A stretch of 64,000 nt of DNA, from assembly GCA_963550915.1 (NCBI GenBank), contig CAUVEB010000001.1:209367-273366 (forward strand). The letters are read 5' to 3'. Numbering within the stretch: position 1 is the first letter of the stretch; each line of letters starts with the position of its first letter. A program made the translations under genes and the position numbers. This DNA is from Caviibacter sp963550915. GTDB lineage: Bacteria > Fusobacteriota > Fusobacteriia > Fusobacteriales > Leptotrichiaceae. The notes under the pieces were generated by a model. The model ran no database searches and was not told the DNA's origin. It saw only the letters and a list, made by a program, of their open reading frames with translations. Shown here in pieces: positions 36,092 to 45,303 of this stretch.

Positions 36092-39061
36092 ATGAGTGCA
36101 TCAGTAAAAGATATTTATAAAGAAATATTAAATTCAAAAAGTAGATTTTTAACAATTATGTTAATCGTTTTTTTAGGTGCACTGACATATGTAGGTATGA
36201 ATACAACTGTTGATGTCATGAATAACACTGCAGATACTATTTCAAAAAAATATAATTTATATGATATTAGAGTTGATAATGCTTTTGGTTTTACTGATGA
36301 AGATAAGAAAATACTGTCTTCATACGATGAAATTAAAAGCATTACATTTTATACTGAAGAATTAAATTCTGATACAAAGACATTACTAATTAATTCAGAT
36401 AAGATAAGTGGAAACGACGCATTATCGCTTGTAAATACAAAAACACAAAAATTATTACCAAACTATAAAGTAATAGGAACTGATTTTGATATTAGTTATT
36501 TACAAAATGAGATAACTAAAAGTGGAATAAAAATAAAAAGAGCTTTTTTGGTAAATAATTTAAGTGCTAGTAACAATGTAGCACTTATTAGACTAAAAGG
36601 CTCAGATAAATATATGACTTTTGATAAGGGATATATAGAATATATTGAAAAAAGCAAAAATGAAATAAAAACATTACTACATAATAGACCAAGTGATAGA
36701 AAAGTAGAAATACAAAATGAAATAAATGACGGTCTACATGCAATATCAGAGAATCTTGATAAAATTGTTACATCAATAATGGATTTAAAGACAAAAAAAG
36801 AAGAACTTATTAAAGAGTTAGAAAAACTAAATAATAGAAAAAAAGAATTTGATAATGCACCAAAAGTATTTTTAGAGAACAAAACAAAAATTAATGAAAA
36901 TCTAAAATTAATAAGTGACAAAAAATTAGAATTAGAAAATAATTTAACACTTATTAACACAGGACTTGATGAAATAAATAAAAACTATACTAAAGTTTTA
37001 TCAGGACTTGAAAAAATAAGAGAAGAAGAAAAAAAAATAGACGAAAAAGCTAAAAAAGTTAATGATTTAAAACCTAGTGTTTTTCTTCCTCAAAGTAAAA
37101 TAGATGAATATAAGGAAAAAATAAAAGAAGGTTACTTAAAATTAAAAAGTGAAAAAGAAAAATTAGAAGATGTAATAAATAAGAAAAAAGAATTAGAAGA
37201 GAATAAAATAAAAGTAGAAAACGGACTTAAAGAATTAAAAGAAAACGAAGATTTTTTACTTAAAAATTCAGAAAAGTTAAAACTAGAAGAAGAAAATTAT
37301 TATAGAACATATAATGATAATCAAAAGAAATTTAAAAATGCATATAAACAAATTGAAGATGCTAAAAAGAAAATTGAAGATGGTAGCACAAAATTAATTG
37401 ATGCAAGAACCGAACTTAATACTAAAAAACTTGATTTAGAAAATAAGATTGAATTTTTAGTTGCTCCAATTTATAGTGTTGGTTCAAGGTTTGATAATTT
37501 TTCATTTTCAGTATTATATAACAATACTCAGTCAATGAAAATTATGAGTATAATTTTCCCACTTTGCTTTTTCATAATAGTACTTTTTGTTGTTACTACA
37601 ACTATGATAAGATTTACATATGAGCAAAGAAAATCAATTGGTTTATATAGATTTCTTGGATATGGAAAAACTAAGATATATGCTAAATTTTTAATTTATG
37701 CACTTATACCTACAATTATTGGTATAATACTTGGATCATTAGTAGGTACTTATTTACTTCCTAAGATTATATATCCACCTTTTGTTACAGACTTTATACC
37801 TATTTTTAAGGAGTTAAACATAGTATTTATTCCAAAATATACTATTATCATATTCTTAATATTTGTACTTACTATAACATTTACTATAATTATAGTTGTA
37901 AGTAAAGAAATAAAAGAGAATATAGTATCACTCCTTATTGGTAAAGAAACAAATATAGCAAAAAGAATTTTAATTGAGAAATCAAGATTATGGCAAAAAC
38001 TTAAATTTTCAGCTAAGATACTACTTAGAAATATTTTTAAATATAAAGGTAGACTTATTATGACAATAATAGGTATTGGTGGTTGTACAGCCCTTATATA
38101 CCTAGGTATATCTTTAGATGATTCAATTAAAAATATTACAAAATATCAGTATACAAAAGTTCGAAAATTTGATGCTACAGTGTATTTTAACTATAATGTT
38201 ACTGATACACAAAAAGAAGAATATATTAATAAAATATCAGAATTTGCTACAACAAATAGAATAAATGTTGATATAGTAAAAGTAAAATACGATAAATTAG
38301 AATATACAAATGAGCTAATATATTTAATAGATAATAAAAAAGAATTATTCAATTTTAATTCTACAAATAACGCAACAATATCTACTAAGACAGCACAGAT
38401 TCTTAAACTTGTTGCAGGAAATAGTATTGATGTATATGATAGCTATAATAACATACTTACATTTAAGGTTGATAATGTATTTGAAAACTATATTTCACAA
38501 TATATATACATAAAAGATAAAACAAAACAAGCAAATGCTGTAATAGTTAAATTTAAAGATGGCTACAATGATATTACAAGATTATATGATAAAGAGATAG
38601 TATATAATATTATAAGCGAAAAAGATTCAAAAGAAATGTTTGAAAAACAAATTGTAAGCCTTAACTTTGTTATAACATTAATGCTAGCATTAGGACTTAG
38701 CTTAGCAGTAGTTGTAAGCTATAATTTAGGAAACATTAATATACTTGAGAGAAAAAGAGAATTAAGCACACTAAAAGTACTTGGATATAATTGGTTTGAG
38801 CTTAGAATGTATATATTTAGAGAGATAGTATTACTAACAATATCATCAATTGGACTTGGACTATTTTTAGGAAGAAGATTACAACTATTTATAGCAGATC
38901 AGTTTAAAGTATCACCACTTAGTTTTGTAATTGACCTTGATTATAAGCCATTTGTGTATACAAGCTTACTAATAATCCTTGTTATATCTATAGTAATAAT
39001 TCTTCTATCAATTAAAATTAAAAAAATTAATATGCTAGAAGCATTAAAATCAGGTGAATAA
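36092..39061 (+). CDS. Large FtsX-like ABC transporter permease with periplasmic coiled coil
   Basis: This 989-aa permease pairs with the ATPase just upstream. TM1 is near residues 19-37. A large external domain follows, with a Lys/Glu/Leu-rich coiled coil at roughly 195-450. Three TM segments lie near 485-620 (first FtsX domain), then a second TM-periplasmic-domain-3TM unit to the end, closing with MLEALKSGE. The size and doubled FtsX layout match the eight-to-ten-TM permeases of Gram-positive-type exporters rather than MacB. The cargo is unknown. ATG 36092 is preferred over GTG 36083. Confidence 0.88.
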   Translation: MSASVKDIYKEILNSKSRFLTIMLIVFLGALTYVGMNTTVDVMNNTADTISKKYNLYDIRVDNAFGFTDEDKKILSSYDEIKSITFYTEELNSDTKTLLINSDKISGNDALSLVNTKTQKLLPNYKVIGTDFDISYLQNEITKSGIKIKRAFLVNNLSASNNVALIRLKGSDKYMTFDKGYIEYIEKSKNEIKTLLHNRPSDRKVEIQNEINDGLHAISENLDKIVTSIMDLKTKKEELIKELEKLNNRKKEFDNAPKVFLENKTKINENLKLISDKKLELENNLTLINTGLDEINKNYTKVLSGLEKIREEEKKIDEKAKKVNDLKPSVFLPQSKIDEYKEKIKEGYLKLKSEKEKLEDVINKKKELEENKIKVENGLKELKENEDFLLKNSEKLKLEEENYYRTYNDNQKKFKNAYKQIEDAKKKIEDGSTKLIDARTELNTKKLDLENKIEFLVAPIYSVGSRFDNFSFSVLYNNTQSMKIMSIIFPLCFFIIVLFVVTTTMIRFTYEQRKSIGLYRFLGYGKTKIYAKFLIYALIPTIIGIILGSLVGTYLLPKIIYPPFVTDFIPIFKELNIVFIPKYTIIIFLIFVLTITFTIIIVVSKEIKENIVSLLIGKETNIAKRILIEKSRLWQKLKFSAKILLRNIFKYKGRLIMTIIGIGGCTALIYLGISLDDSIKNITKYQYTKVRKFDATVYFNYNVTDTQKEEYINKISEFATTNRINVDIVKVKYDKLEYTNELIYLIDNKKELFNFNSTNNATISTKTAQILKLVAGNSIDVYDSYNNILTFKVDNVFENYISQYIYIKDKTKQANAVIVKFKDGYNDITRLYDKEIVYNIISEKDSKEMFEKQIVSLNFVITLMLALGLSLAVVVSYNLGNINILERKRELSTLKVLGYNWFELRMYIFREIVLLTISSIGLGLFLGRRLQLFIADQFKVSPLSFVIDLDYKPFVYTSLLIILVISIVIILLSIKIKKINMLEALKSGE

Positions 39062-39062
39062 A

Positions 39063-39752
39063 ATGCAAGAAAAACCATATCAAAGATTAGAGCTTCTTGT
39101 AAAAGAAACTGGTATAACAAAGCTAAAAAAATCCAGATGTATAGTATTTGGACTTGGTGGTGTAGGTTCATATGCTGTTGAGACACTAGCAAGATCATTT
39201 ATTGGTGAAATAACTTTAGTAGACTTTGACACTATATCAATAACAAATATTAATAGACAAATACATTCTAATGTAAAAACTATTGGGAAATATAAGGCAG
39301 AGGTGCTAAAAAGCAGAATAGAAGACATAAATCCTGAGTGTATAGTTAATATCAATATAATAAAACTAGAAAAAGAAAATATTGACAGTTTTAATTTAGC
39401 GACTTATGACTATGTTATTGACGCAATTGATGACACTAGTGCAAAATTATCCCTTATAACTTATTGTCTTAGTAATAAGATAAAAATAATATCATCAATG
39501 GGTATGGCAAATAGATTAATGCCTGAAAAAATTAAAATTGATAAAATTAAAAACACGAGTGTTTGTCCTATTGCAAGATTAATTAGAAGAGAGCTTAAAA
39601 AGATTAATATGCTAAACCTTGATGTTGTATATTCTACAGAGCATACAATAAAAAATGCTAATACAGCAGAGCTTGGCAGTGCAAATTTTACTGTTTCTGT
39701 TGCAGGTATATTAATGGCGTCTTATGTAATTAGGCAAATACTTGAAAAATAA
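39063..39752 (+). CDS. tcdA: tRNA threonylcarbamoyladenosine dehydratase (TcdA/CsdL, ThiF-like)
   Basis: TcdA is an E1-like ATP-dependent enzyme that cyclises t6A37 in tRNA to ct6A. It starts QRLELLVKETGITKLKKS, then GLGGVGSYAVETLARS (nucleotide binding), DFDTISITNINRQIHS and DAIDDTSAKLSLI. The Cys in TSVCPIAR fits the active-site region. AGGTGAA at the end of the permease gene serves ATG 39063. At 229 aa it is near the usual length. It is translated just after the transporter but is functionally unrelated. Confidence 0.9.
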   Translation: MQEKPYQRLELLVKETGITKLKKSRCIVFGLGGVGSYAVETLARSFIGEITLVDFDTISITNINRQIHSNVKTIGKYKAEVLKSRIEDINPECIVNINIIKLEKENIDSFNLATYDYVIDAIDDTSAKLSLITYCLSNKIKIISSMGMANRLMPEKIKIDKIKNTSVCPIARLIRRELKKINMLNLDVVYSTEHTIKNANTAELGSANFTVSVAGILMASYVIRQILEK

Positions 39753-39797
39753 TTCATCATGTGATACCATAAATGTGTAAAAGGAGGAGGACTTCTC

Positions 39798-40175
39798 ATG
39801 AAAAAATTAATAATGATGACAATATTATTAGTAAGTTCTTTTGTTTTTAGTGCAACTTTACAAGATGGAAGATACGCTGTAATTTCAAATAGTAAAGGTG
39901 TAGAAATTAATATGAGTATAATTGTTAAGAAAAATAAAATAATTTCAATGGATTTTGACAAAAAAACTGAAACAGGTGTAAGTATTTCATTAACACCTAA
40001 TGGTAAAGAATTTAGAGAAAAGAAAACAGTAATAACAAGAGAAGTTATTAGACAAAATTCTTTAGACGGTATTGAAATTGACTTTGATACAAATACAAGT
40101 AAAGAATTTAAGAAGTTATTTATGTTCTTAATTGAGAAAAGTAAAAATGGTGAAACAGGAACTTATGAAATATAA
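39798..40175 (+). CDS. Small secreted protein, function unknown
   Basis: A signal peptide (MKKLIMMTILLVSSFVFSA, cleavage after FSA) precedes a mature domain of about 106 residues rich in short beta-like stretches: GRYAVISNSKG, NMSIIVKKNKIISMDFDKK and GIEIDFDTNTS. I do not recognise a family. A very strong AAAGGAGGAGG lies before the ATG. The gene ends at a terminator, so it is the last gene of its transcript or a single-gene unit. Confidence 0.75.
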   Translation: MKKLIMMTILLVSSFVFSATLQDGRYAVISNSKGVEINMSIIVKKNKIISMDFDKKTETGVSISLTPNGKEFREKKTVITREVIRQNSLDGIEIDFDTNTSKEFKKLFMFLIEKSKNGETGTYEI

Positions 40176-40178
40176 AAT

Positions 40179-40220
40179 AAGTGGCATTTAGGTTAAAAAC
40201 CTATTTGCTACTTCTTTTTT
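40179..40220 (+). terminator. Rho-independent terminator
   Basis: The arm AAGTGGCATTTAGGTT pairs imperfectly with ACCTATTTGCTACTT around a short A-rich loop, followed by seven or more T residues. Confidence 0.85.
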
Positions 40221-40237
40221 TATTACTAGAAATATGG

Positions 40238-40243
40238 TATAAT
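40238..40243 (+). promoter_or_regulatory. -10 element for rsuA
   Basis: A perfect TATAAT lies 26 bases before the rsuA start, with no clear -35 box at standard spacing (only T-rich terminator tail). Confidence 0.4.
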
Positions 40244-40268
40244 TTACAATAGTTAGAAAGGTAAAAAA

Positions 40269-40979
40269 ATGAGACTAGATAAATTTTTAGCTAACTCAGG
40301 AGTCGCAAGTAGAAGTAATGTTAGAGCCATTATAAAATCTGGGATAGTTACTGTAAATAATAGTATAATTAAAGATGTTAATTACAAAATAAATGAAAAT
40401 GTTGACGAAGTTAAAATAAAGGATAAAACTATAAAATATGCACCATATGTATATATAATGTTAAATAAGCCTAAAGGATATTTAAGTGCAACTGATGATA
40501 ATAGACAAAAGACAGTTATTGATCTATTAAACGGTAATTATTCAACATATAATGTGTTTCCTGTAGGTAGACTTGATATTGATACAGAAGGATTACTTAT
40601 TTTAACAAATGATGGTGATTTAACACATAAACTACTAAGTCCTAAAAAACATGTAACAAAAAAATATTATGTAGAAACAAAAAATACTATTGATGATAGT
40701 CAGATAAATAAGATAGTTTGTGGAGTTGATATAGGAGGATATATTACAAAAGATGATGCAAAAATTTCAAAAATTTCCGAAAACTCATGTTATCTTAGTA
40801 TAACAGAAGGTAAATTTCACCAGGTTAAAAAGATGTTTTTAGCAGTTGGAAATGAAGTTGTTTATCTTAAAAGAGTAATGATGAATAATCTATATCTTGA
40901 TGAAAACTTAAAATTAGGTGAATATAAATTACTTGATGATAATGAGCTAAAGCTACTGAAAGGAGAAGATAATTTATGA
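40269..40979 (+). CDS. rsuA: 16S rRNA pseudouridine(516) synthase family protein (RsuA)
   Basis: This enzyme isomerises a uridine in rRNA to pseudouridine. An N-terminal S4 RNA-binding domain (MRLDKFLANSGVASRSNVRA) is followed by the RsuA/RluB catalytic domain. The active-site Asp is in GRLDIDTEGLLILTNDG, with LNKPKGYLSAT and EGKFHQVKKMF. At 236 aa it fits RsuA. RluB or RluE specificity cannot be excluded by eye. It overlaps the next gene by four bases. Confidence 0.88.
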   Translation: MRLDKFLANSGVASRSNVRAIIKSGIVTVNNSIIKDVNYKINENVDEVKIKDKTIKYAPYVYIMLNKPKGYLSATDDNRQKTVIDLLNGNYSTYNVFPVGRLDIDTEGLLILTNDGDLTHKLLSPKKHVTKKYYVETKNTIDDSQINKIVCGVDIGGYITKDDAKISKISENSCYLSITEGKFHQVKKMFLAVGNEVVYLKRVMMNNLYLDENLKLGEYKLLDDNELKLLKGEDNL

Positions 40980-41770
40980 TATATATTTTAGACGTTGATA
41001 CAAGTTTTAATATGCAAAAATACATCTTTGATATATTAAATATTGATTATAAATTACTTGAAATCTCATATTCTAGTTTAGATGAGTTTATTAATTCAGA
41101 AACTTATAATGCCATACTTTTTGGAACTAGCTATAGAACATATTTAAAAAATAAATATAATACTGAATACAAAAATAATAATGGTATAGACCTTTTAATT
41201 AAGGATGATAATAATTTAATTTTTGATAATAGCCTATATAAAGGTATAGAAAAGCTATTTTCTAATAAAAACTTTGATTTAAATGATAAAAGCGTACTAC
41301 TTCTTGGAAGTTCATATACATCAAATATAGTATATGAGGCAATAAAAAATAATTATAACCCTAAGGTATATATTGCATCTATTACAGAAGAAAAAATAGA
41401 TAGATTAAGAGCAGGGGACATTAGAATCAAAAAAGTAGAAATAGGAAATATTGATAGAGTAAACTTGATAATAAATACAACTGAGCTAGGTAATCAGTAC
41501 CAAGAGGACTATTTAATGTTAGTTGAAGATGAAGTACCATTTGCAGATACAGTTATGGACTTAGTTGAATTTCCAGTAAAAACTGCATTTATTAGAAAAT
41601 ATGAAAATATTGGTGCAAGTTCATATGACGGACTTCTTATACTAATATATCAGACTATATATGCCATTTCTAAAATAAAAAACGACTATTCATATTTTGA
41701 TAAGATAGATGAAATATATAGTGAATTAAAAGGAAAATTTAATGATATAAAGAATACAAATGAAGGATAA
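40976..41770 (+). CDS. Degenerate shikimate-dehydrogenase-like protein
   Basis: The C-terminal two thirds look like AroE: a dinucleotide-binding region SVLLLGSSYTSNIVYEAI, INTTELGN, DTVMDLVEFPVKTAFI and GASSYDGLLILIYQ, matching the family's INTTPxGM, D..Y.P..T and G..MLv.Q segments. However, the GxGGAx loop is altered to GSSYTS, and the N-terminal substrate domain (about 90 residues) lacks the usual NVTxPxK Lys/Asp motif. It is therefore probably not a working shikimate dehydrogenase. It is coupled to rsuA. Length is 264 aa. Confidence 0.65.
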   Translation: MIYILDVDTSFNMQKYIFDILNIDYKLLEISYSSLDEFINSETYNAILFGTSYRTYLKNKYNTEYKNNNGIDLLIKDDNNLIFDNSLYKGIEKLFSNKNFDLNDKSVLLLGSSYTSNIVYEAIKNNYNPKVYIASITEEKIDRLRAGDIRIKKVEIGNIDRVNLIINTTELGNQYQEDYLMLVEDEVPFADTVMDLVEFPVKTAFIRKYENIGASSYDGLLILIYQTIYAISKIKNDYSYFDKIDEIYSELKGKFNDIKNTNEG

Positions 41771-41781
41771 TAGGTGAAAAA

Positions 41782-42471
41782 GTGAATAATAATTTTGAAG
41801 AACTTGATAGAATTGCAATATTACTAGGAGTTAATGAAAAGGAATATTTTGAAGCAAAAAATGACTATTTAAATGATAGTAATAGTGCGATGCAAAAATA
41901 TTTTGGATATATTGATGAAGAGATATTAACATATTTAGATTTTTGGTATTACTATCTAGCAGATAATACAAATTGCTATTTTCACAATTTTGGATCAACT
42001 GGATACACAAAAGCAATTAGCGAATATATAAAAAGAAATAATATAAAAGTTAAAGATATGGACTACAATGTATTTGCTGAAAAAGAGAGTTTATATAATG
42101 AAACACTATTTGATATTTTACTTTCAGAGATTAACTATAACTTTTATGATGAAGACTATGAAATCTTTGGTATAAATGTTGCTGGTTACAAATCAAATAT
42201 ATACTATATTACACCTAAAGAAGTATTAAAACAAGTAAAAAACAATAAAATAAACTCAATAGAAATATTTGATTTTCAAAAATTAGAACAAATATATGGA
42301 GAAATATACAAGGTTGTAGATAAGATAAATGGTGTAGATGTAGTAAATGTGGGAGACTTTCTAGAATATGATGAAAACACTAAGATTTACAGCACTTTAT
42401 ACAATCCATACGTAAAGAAAAACTGCGATATTACTAATATACCGAGCGAATGTCTAGAATTAGTACTATAG
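41782..42471 (+). CDS. Hypothetical protein, no recognised family
   Basis: This 229-aa acidic cytoplasmic-looking protein has no signal peptide or TM segment. It is rich in Tyr, Asn, Asp and Glu, with an N-terminal helical part (ELDRIAILLGVNEKEYFEAK) and a mixed C-terminal part (YYITPKEVLKQVKNNKINSI). It starts at GTG 41782, with AGGTGA at 41771-41776. It lies 11 bases after the AroE-like gene and nine before the patatin gene, so the three are probably one transcript with rsuA. Confidence 0.65.
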   Translation: MNNNFEELDRIAILLGVNEKEYFEAKNDYLNDSNSAMQKYFGYIDEEILTYLDFWYYYLADNTNCYFHNFGSTGYTKAISEYIKRNNIKVKDMDYNVFAEKESLYNETLFDILLSEINYNFYDEDYEIFGINVAGYKSNIYYITPKEVLKQVKNNKINSIEIFDFQKLEQIYGEIYKVVDKINGVDVVNVGDFLEYDENTKIYSTLYNPYVKKNCDITNIPSECLELVL

Positions 42472-42480
42472 GAGAAAATT

Positions 42481-43449
42481 ATGTTTAAAATACTATGTCT
42501 TGATGGTGGTGGTGCTAGAGGATATTTTACATCATATATGATAAAAAGAATTGAAGAGAAGTATAATATAAAGGCTTATGAATACTTCGATTTAATAGTA
42601 GGAACAAGTACTGGTGCAATAATTGCAGGTGGACTTGGACTTGGACTTGATACAGAAGAAATATTTGAAATATATGAAAAAGAAAGTAAAAATATTTTCA
42701 AGAAAAGAGCTTTTCCAAATAATGGTATTATAGGTAGTATGTTTTCAAATGAATATCTTTTAAAGCTTATAAGTAAGAAATATATGAACAAGGATTTTTT
42801 TGATTTAAAAACTAATTTAATGATTACAAGCACAGATGTTACAAGAGCTGTACCTGTAATTATTAAATCATGGGAGCAAAATGATATAAGTTTAATTGAT
42901 GCAGTAATAAGCTCAAGCAGTGCTCCTTGCTACTTTGATCCTTTTAAGCTAAATGATACATATTATTCAGATGGTTGTATATGGGCAAATAATCCAGCAT
43001 TAATTGCATTTAGTGATGCAATTTCAAAGGATAGTTTTAATAAAAAAATATCAGAAATTAAAATATTATCAATAGGAAATGGTAAAAATATAGAAAAAAA
43101 AGAGATATTACCACTTAAAAGTATACCTTTTTTAAATAAATCAGATAATAACTGGGGTATAGTTGGTTGGGGGCTTACACTTCCAAGTCTATTTTTACAA
43201 ACATCAGTTATAGCAAATGATATGATATTAAAAAATATATTAGAAGAAGAAAATTACCTAAGAATTGATTATTTTTCTGATATTAAACTACCAATTAATG
43301 AAATACCTAAAAAGATGATAGAAGATAAAGATAAAGTATTTGATAAATATATAGAAAAATTAGATAAATTTTTTAGTTATGAAGATAATGAAAAAGTTGA
43401 AAAATATAATTTTATACAAAGATTAGCAAAGAAAATTTTTAAAATTTAG
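42481..43449 (+). CDS. Patatin-like phospholipase
   Basis: This is a Ser-Asp dyad lipid acyl hydrolase. The oxyanion loop LDGGGARGYF lies at residues 8-17, the nucleophile in VGTSTGAIIAG near 42 and the Asp in YSDGCIWANNP near 164. No signal peptide or beta-barrel domain follows, so it is probably cytoplasmic and resembles stand-alone patatins (including the CapV-like subgroup). No nucleotide cyclase or other immunity gene lies nearby. It ends nine bases before dnaX. Length is 322 aa. Confidence 0.88.
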   Translation: MFKILCLDGGGARGYFTSYMIKRIEEKYNIKAYEYFDLIVGTSTGAIIAGGLGLGLDTEEIFEIYEKESKNIFKKRAFPNNGIIGSMFSNEYLLKLISKKYMNKDFFDLKTNLMITSTDVTRAVPVIIKSWEQNDISLIDAVISSSSAPCYFDPFKLNDTYYSDGCIWANNPALIAFSDAISKDSFNKKISEIKILSIGNGKNIEKKEILPLKSIPFLNKSDNNWGIVGWGLTLPSLFLQTSVIANDMILKNILEEENYLRIDYFSDIKLPINEIPKKMIEDKDKVFDKYIEKLDKFFSYEDNEKVEKYNFIQRLAKKIFKI

Positions 43450-43457
43450 GGGAAAAA

Positions 43458-44840
43458 ATGAACTTAACTTTATATCGTAAATATAGACCAGAAAGTTTTG
43501 ATACAGTTTTTGGACAAGAACATATAAAAAGGGCAATAACAAATGCCTTAAAAGAAAACAAACTTTCTCATGCATATTTATTTAATGGACCACGTGGAGT
43601 AGGAAAGACAACAATAGCAAGACTTATATCAAAATGCGTTAATTGTATGACTAACGGTATAAGTGATAGAGCTTGTATGAAATGTGAGAATTGTATTGAA
43701 ATTACTAATGGTTCTTCATTTGATGTAATTGAAATTGATGCTGCATCAAATAGAGGTATACTTGAAATTAGACAATTAAAAGAAAATATACAATATCAAC
43801 CTGTTAAATGTAGAAAAAAAGTATATATTATTGATGAAGTACATATGCTTACTAAAGAGGCGTTTAACGCACTCTTAAAAACTTTAGAAGAGCCACCTGA
43901 ACATGTAATATTCATACTTGCAACTACTGAAATTGATAAGATACCTGATACAATAATTTCAAGATGTGGTTCATATGATTTTAAAGTTTTAACAAAATCT
44001 GAAATATTTGATATGTTAAGAGCTTGTGTATTAAATGAAAACATTACAATAGATGATGATAGTCTAGAACTTATATATATTAAATCACAAGGTAGTGCAA
44101 GAGACAGTCTTTCAATACTTGAAAAATTAATATCAACATATAGTTCTGAGAATATTGATATCAATAAAACTCAGCTAGCACTTGGTGTTATTCCTGAAAT
44201 TTATCATAAGAATTTTTATGATATTTTAAATAATAATGACAAGTATGAAGCCTTTAAATTCGTTGATGAATTATATAAAAATGGTTTTCAAATTGATGTT
44301 TTCTTTAAAGATTTTTGTGATTATTTAAAAACAAATGAACCTAATATAGATAAAAAAATAAATAATATAGGTTTAATTTATAAGAATATAAATGAGTTTA
44401 AATATGAAGATGACAAAAGAATATTAGCTTATGTTTTAATATATGAACTTTTTGATGTTAAATATGAAAATACAAAACAAAAGAGTATAAATGTTAGTAA
44501 AAAAGAAAATATTGATAATGTTGAATTAATATTTAATTATGAAAAACTACTTAATTACTTAATCGAACAAGGACACAGATTTTATAACAATGTTCTATGT
44601 GAATACAGATTTGTTAAATTTGAAAATGATAGTGTATATATAGTTAAAACTTCAAATAAGGAATACACAAACTCAATTTTAAAAAACGAGGAACACATTA
44701 GAATAATTGAAGAAGAAATATATATGTTATATAATAGAAGATATAGTCTTGTTGTAATTGACGATGAAGATAAAATGGATAATAAAAACGATGATTTTTA
44801 TGGTGAAGTAGTAAATTTATTTGATGCTAAACAAATTTAA
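43458..44840 (+). CDS. dnaX: DNA polymerase III gamma/tau subunit
   Basis: DnaX is the clamp-loader ATPase that organises the replisome. Walker A NGPRGVGKTT lies near residue 46, the zinc module uses CVNCMTNG and CMKCENC, and VYIIDEVHMLTKEAFNALLK and sensor ARDSLSILEKLI follow. At 460 aa it is shorter than most tau proteins, with an Asn/Lys-rich C-terminal third. Whether a shorter gamma form exists cannot be told. It is followed closely by rplI and dnaB. Confidence 0.95.
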   Translation: MNLTLYRKYRPESFDTVFGQEHIKRAITNALKENKLSHAYLFNGPRGVGKTTIARLISKCVNCMTNGISDRACMKCENCIEITNGSSFDVIEIDAASNRGILEIRQLKENIQYQPVKCRKKVYIIDEVHMLTKEAFNALLKTLEEPPEHVIFILATTEIDKIPDTIISRCGSYDFKVLTKSEIFDMLRACVLNENITIDDDSLELIYIKSQGSARDSLSILEKLISTYSSENIDINKTQLALGVIPEIYHKNFYDILNNNDKYEAFKFVDELYKNGFQIDVFFKDFCDYLKTNEPNIDKKINNIGLIYKNINEFKYEDDKRILAYVLIYELFDVKYENTKQKSINVSKKENIDNVELIFNYEKLLNYLIEQGHRFYNNVLCEYRFVKFENDSVYIVKTSNKEYTNSILKNEEHIRIIEEEIYMLYNRRYSLVVIDDEDKMDNKNDDFYGEVVNLFDAKQI

Positions 44841-44849
44841 GGAGGAGAT

Positions 44850-45302
44850 ATGAAAGTAAAAGTTATACTATTAGATACTATAAGAGGTGTAGGTAAAAAA
44901 GATGAAATTATTGAAGTAAAAGATGGTTATGCAAATAACTTTTTATATCCACAAAAAAAGGCAGTTCCTGCAACTACTGAAAACCTTAATAAACTTAAAA
45001 ACAAAAATGATAGAGCTGTAAAAAATCTTGAAAAAGAGATAGAAACAGCAAAAAAATTAGCTGAAAATATTAAAGATAAAACAATAATCTTAAATGTAAA
45101 AGCTGGAGCTAATGGTAAAGTTTTCGGTTCAATAGGTGCTAAAGAAATATCAGATGAAATATTAAAACAACTTAGTATTTCAATTGACAAGAAAAAAATA
45201 TCAGGAGATTCACGTATAAAATCACTTGGAATGCATAATATTGAAATAAAATTACATAGTGAAGTAAAAACATATATAAAAATTGACGTGAGAGGATTAT
45301 AA
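44850..45302 (+). CDS. rplI: 50S ribosomal protein L9
   Basis: L9 binds 23S rRNA and spans out from the ribosome. The N-terminal globular domain is clear (MKVKVILLDTIRGVGKKDEI, then VKDGYANNFLYPQ). A Lys/Glu helix connects to the C-terminal domain with VFGSIGAKEI. At 150 aa it is normal. AAGGAGGAG precedes the ATG, and the rplI-dnaB pairing is common. Confidence 0.97.
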   Translation: MKVKVILLDTIRGVGKKDEIIEVKDGYANNFLYPQKKAVPATTENLNKLKNKNDRAVKNLEKEIETAKKLAENIKDKTIILNVKAGANGKVFGSIGAKEISDEILKQLSISIDKKKISGDSRIKSLGMHNIEIKLHSEVKTYIKIDVRGL

Positions 45303-45303
45303 T

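Noticed and set aside
42481..43449. Patatin phospholipase as a CBASS (CapV-type) defence effector
   Set aside because: No nucleotide cyclase, Cap2/Cap3 or other immunity gene lies beside it; the neighbours are an AroE-like protein, an orphan and dnaX. A stand-alone lipase is the simpler reading.
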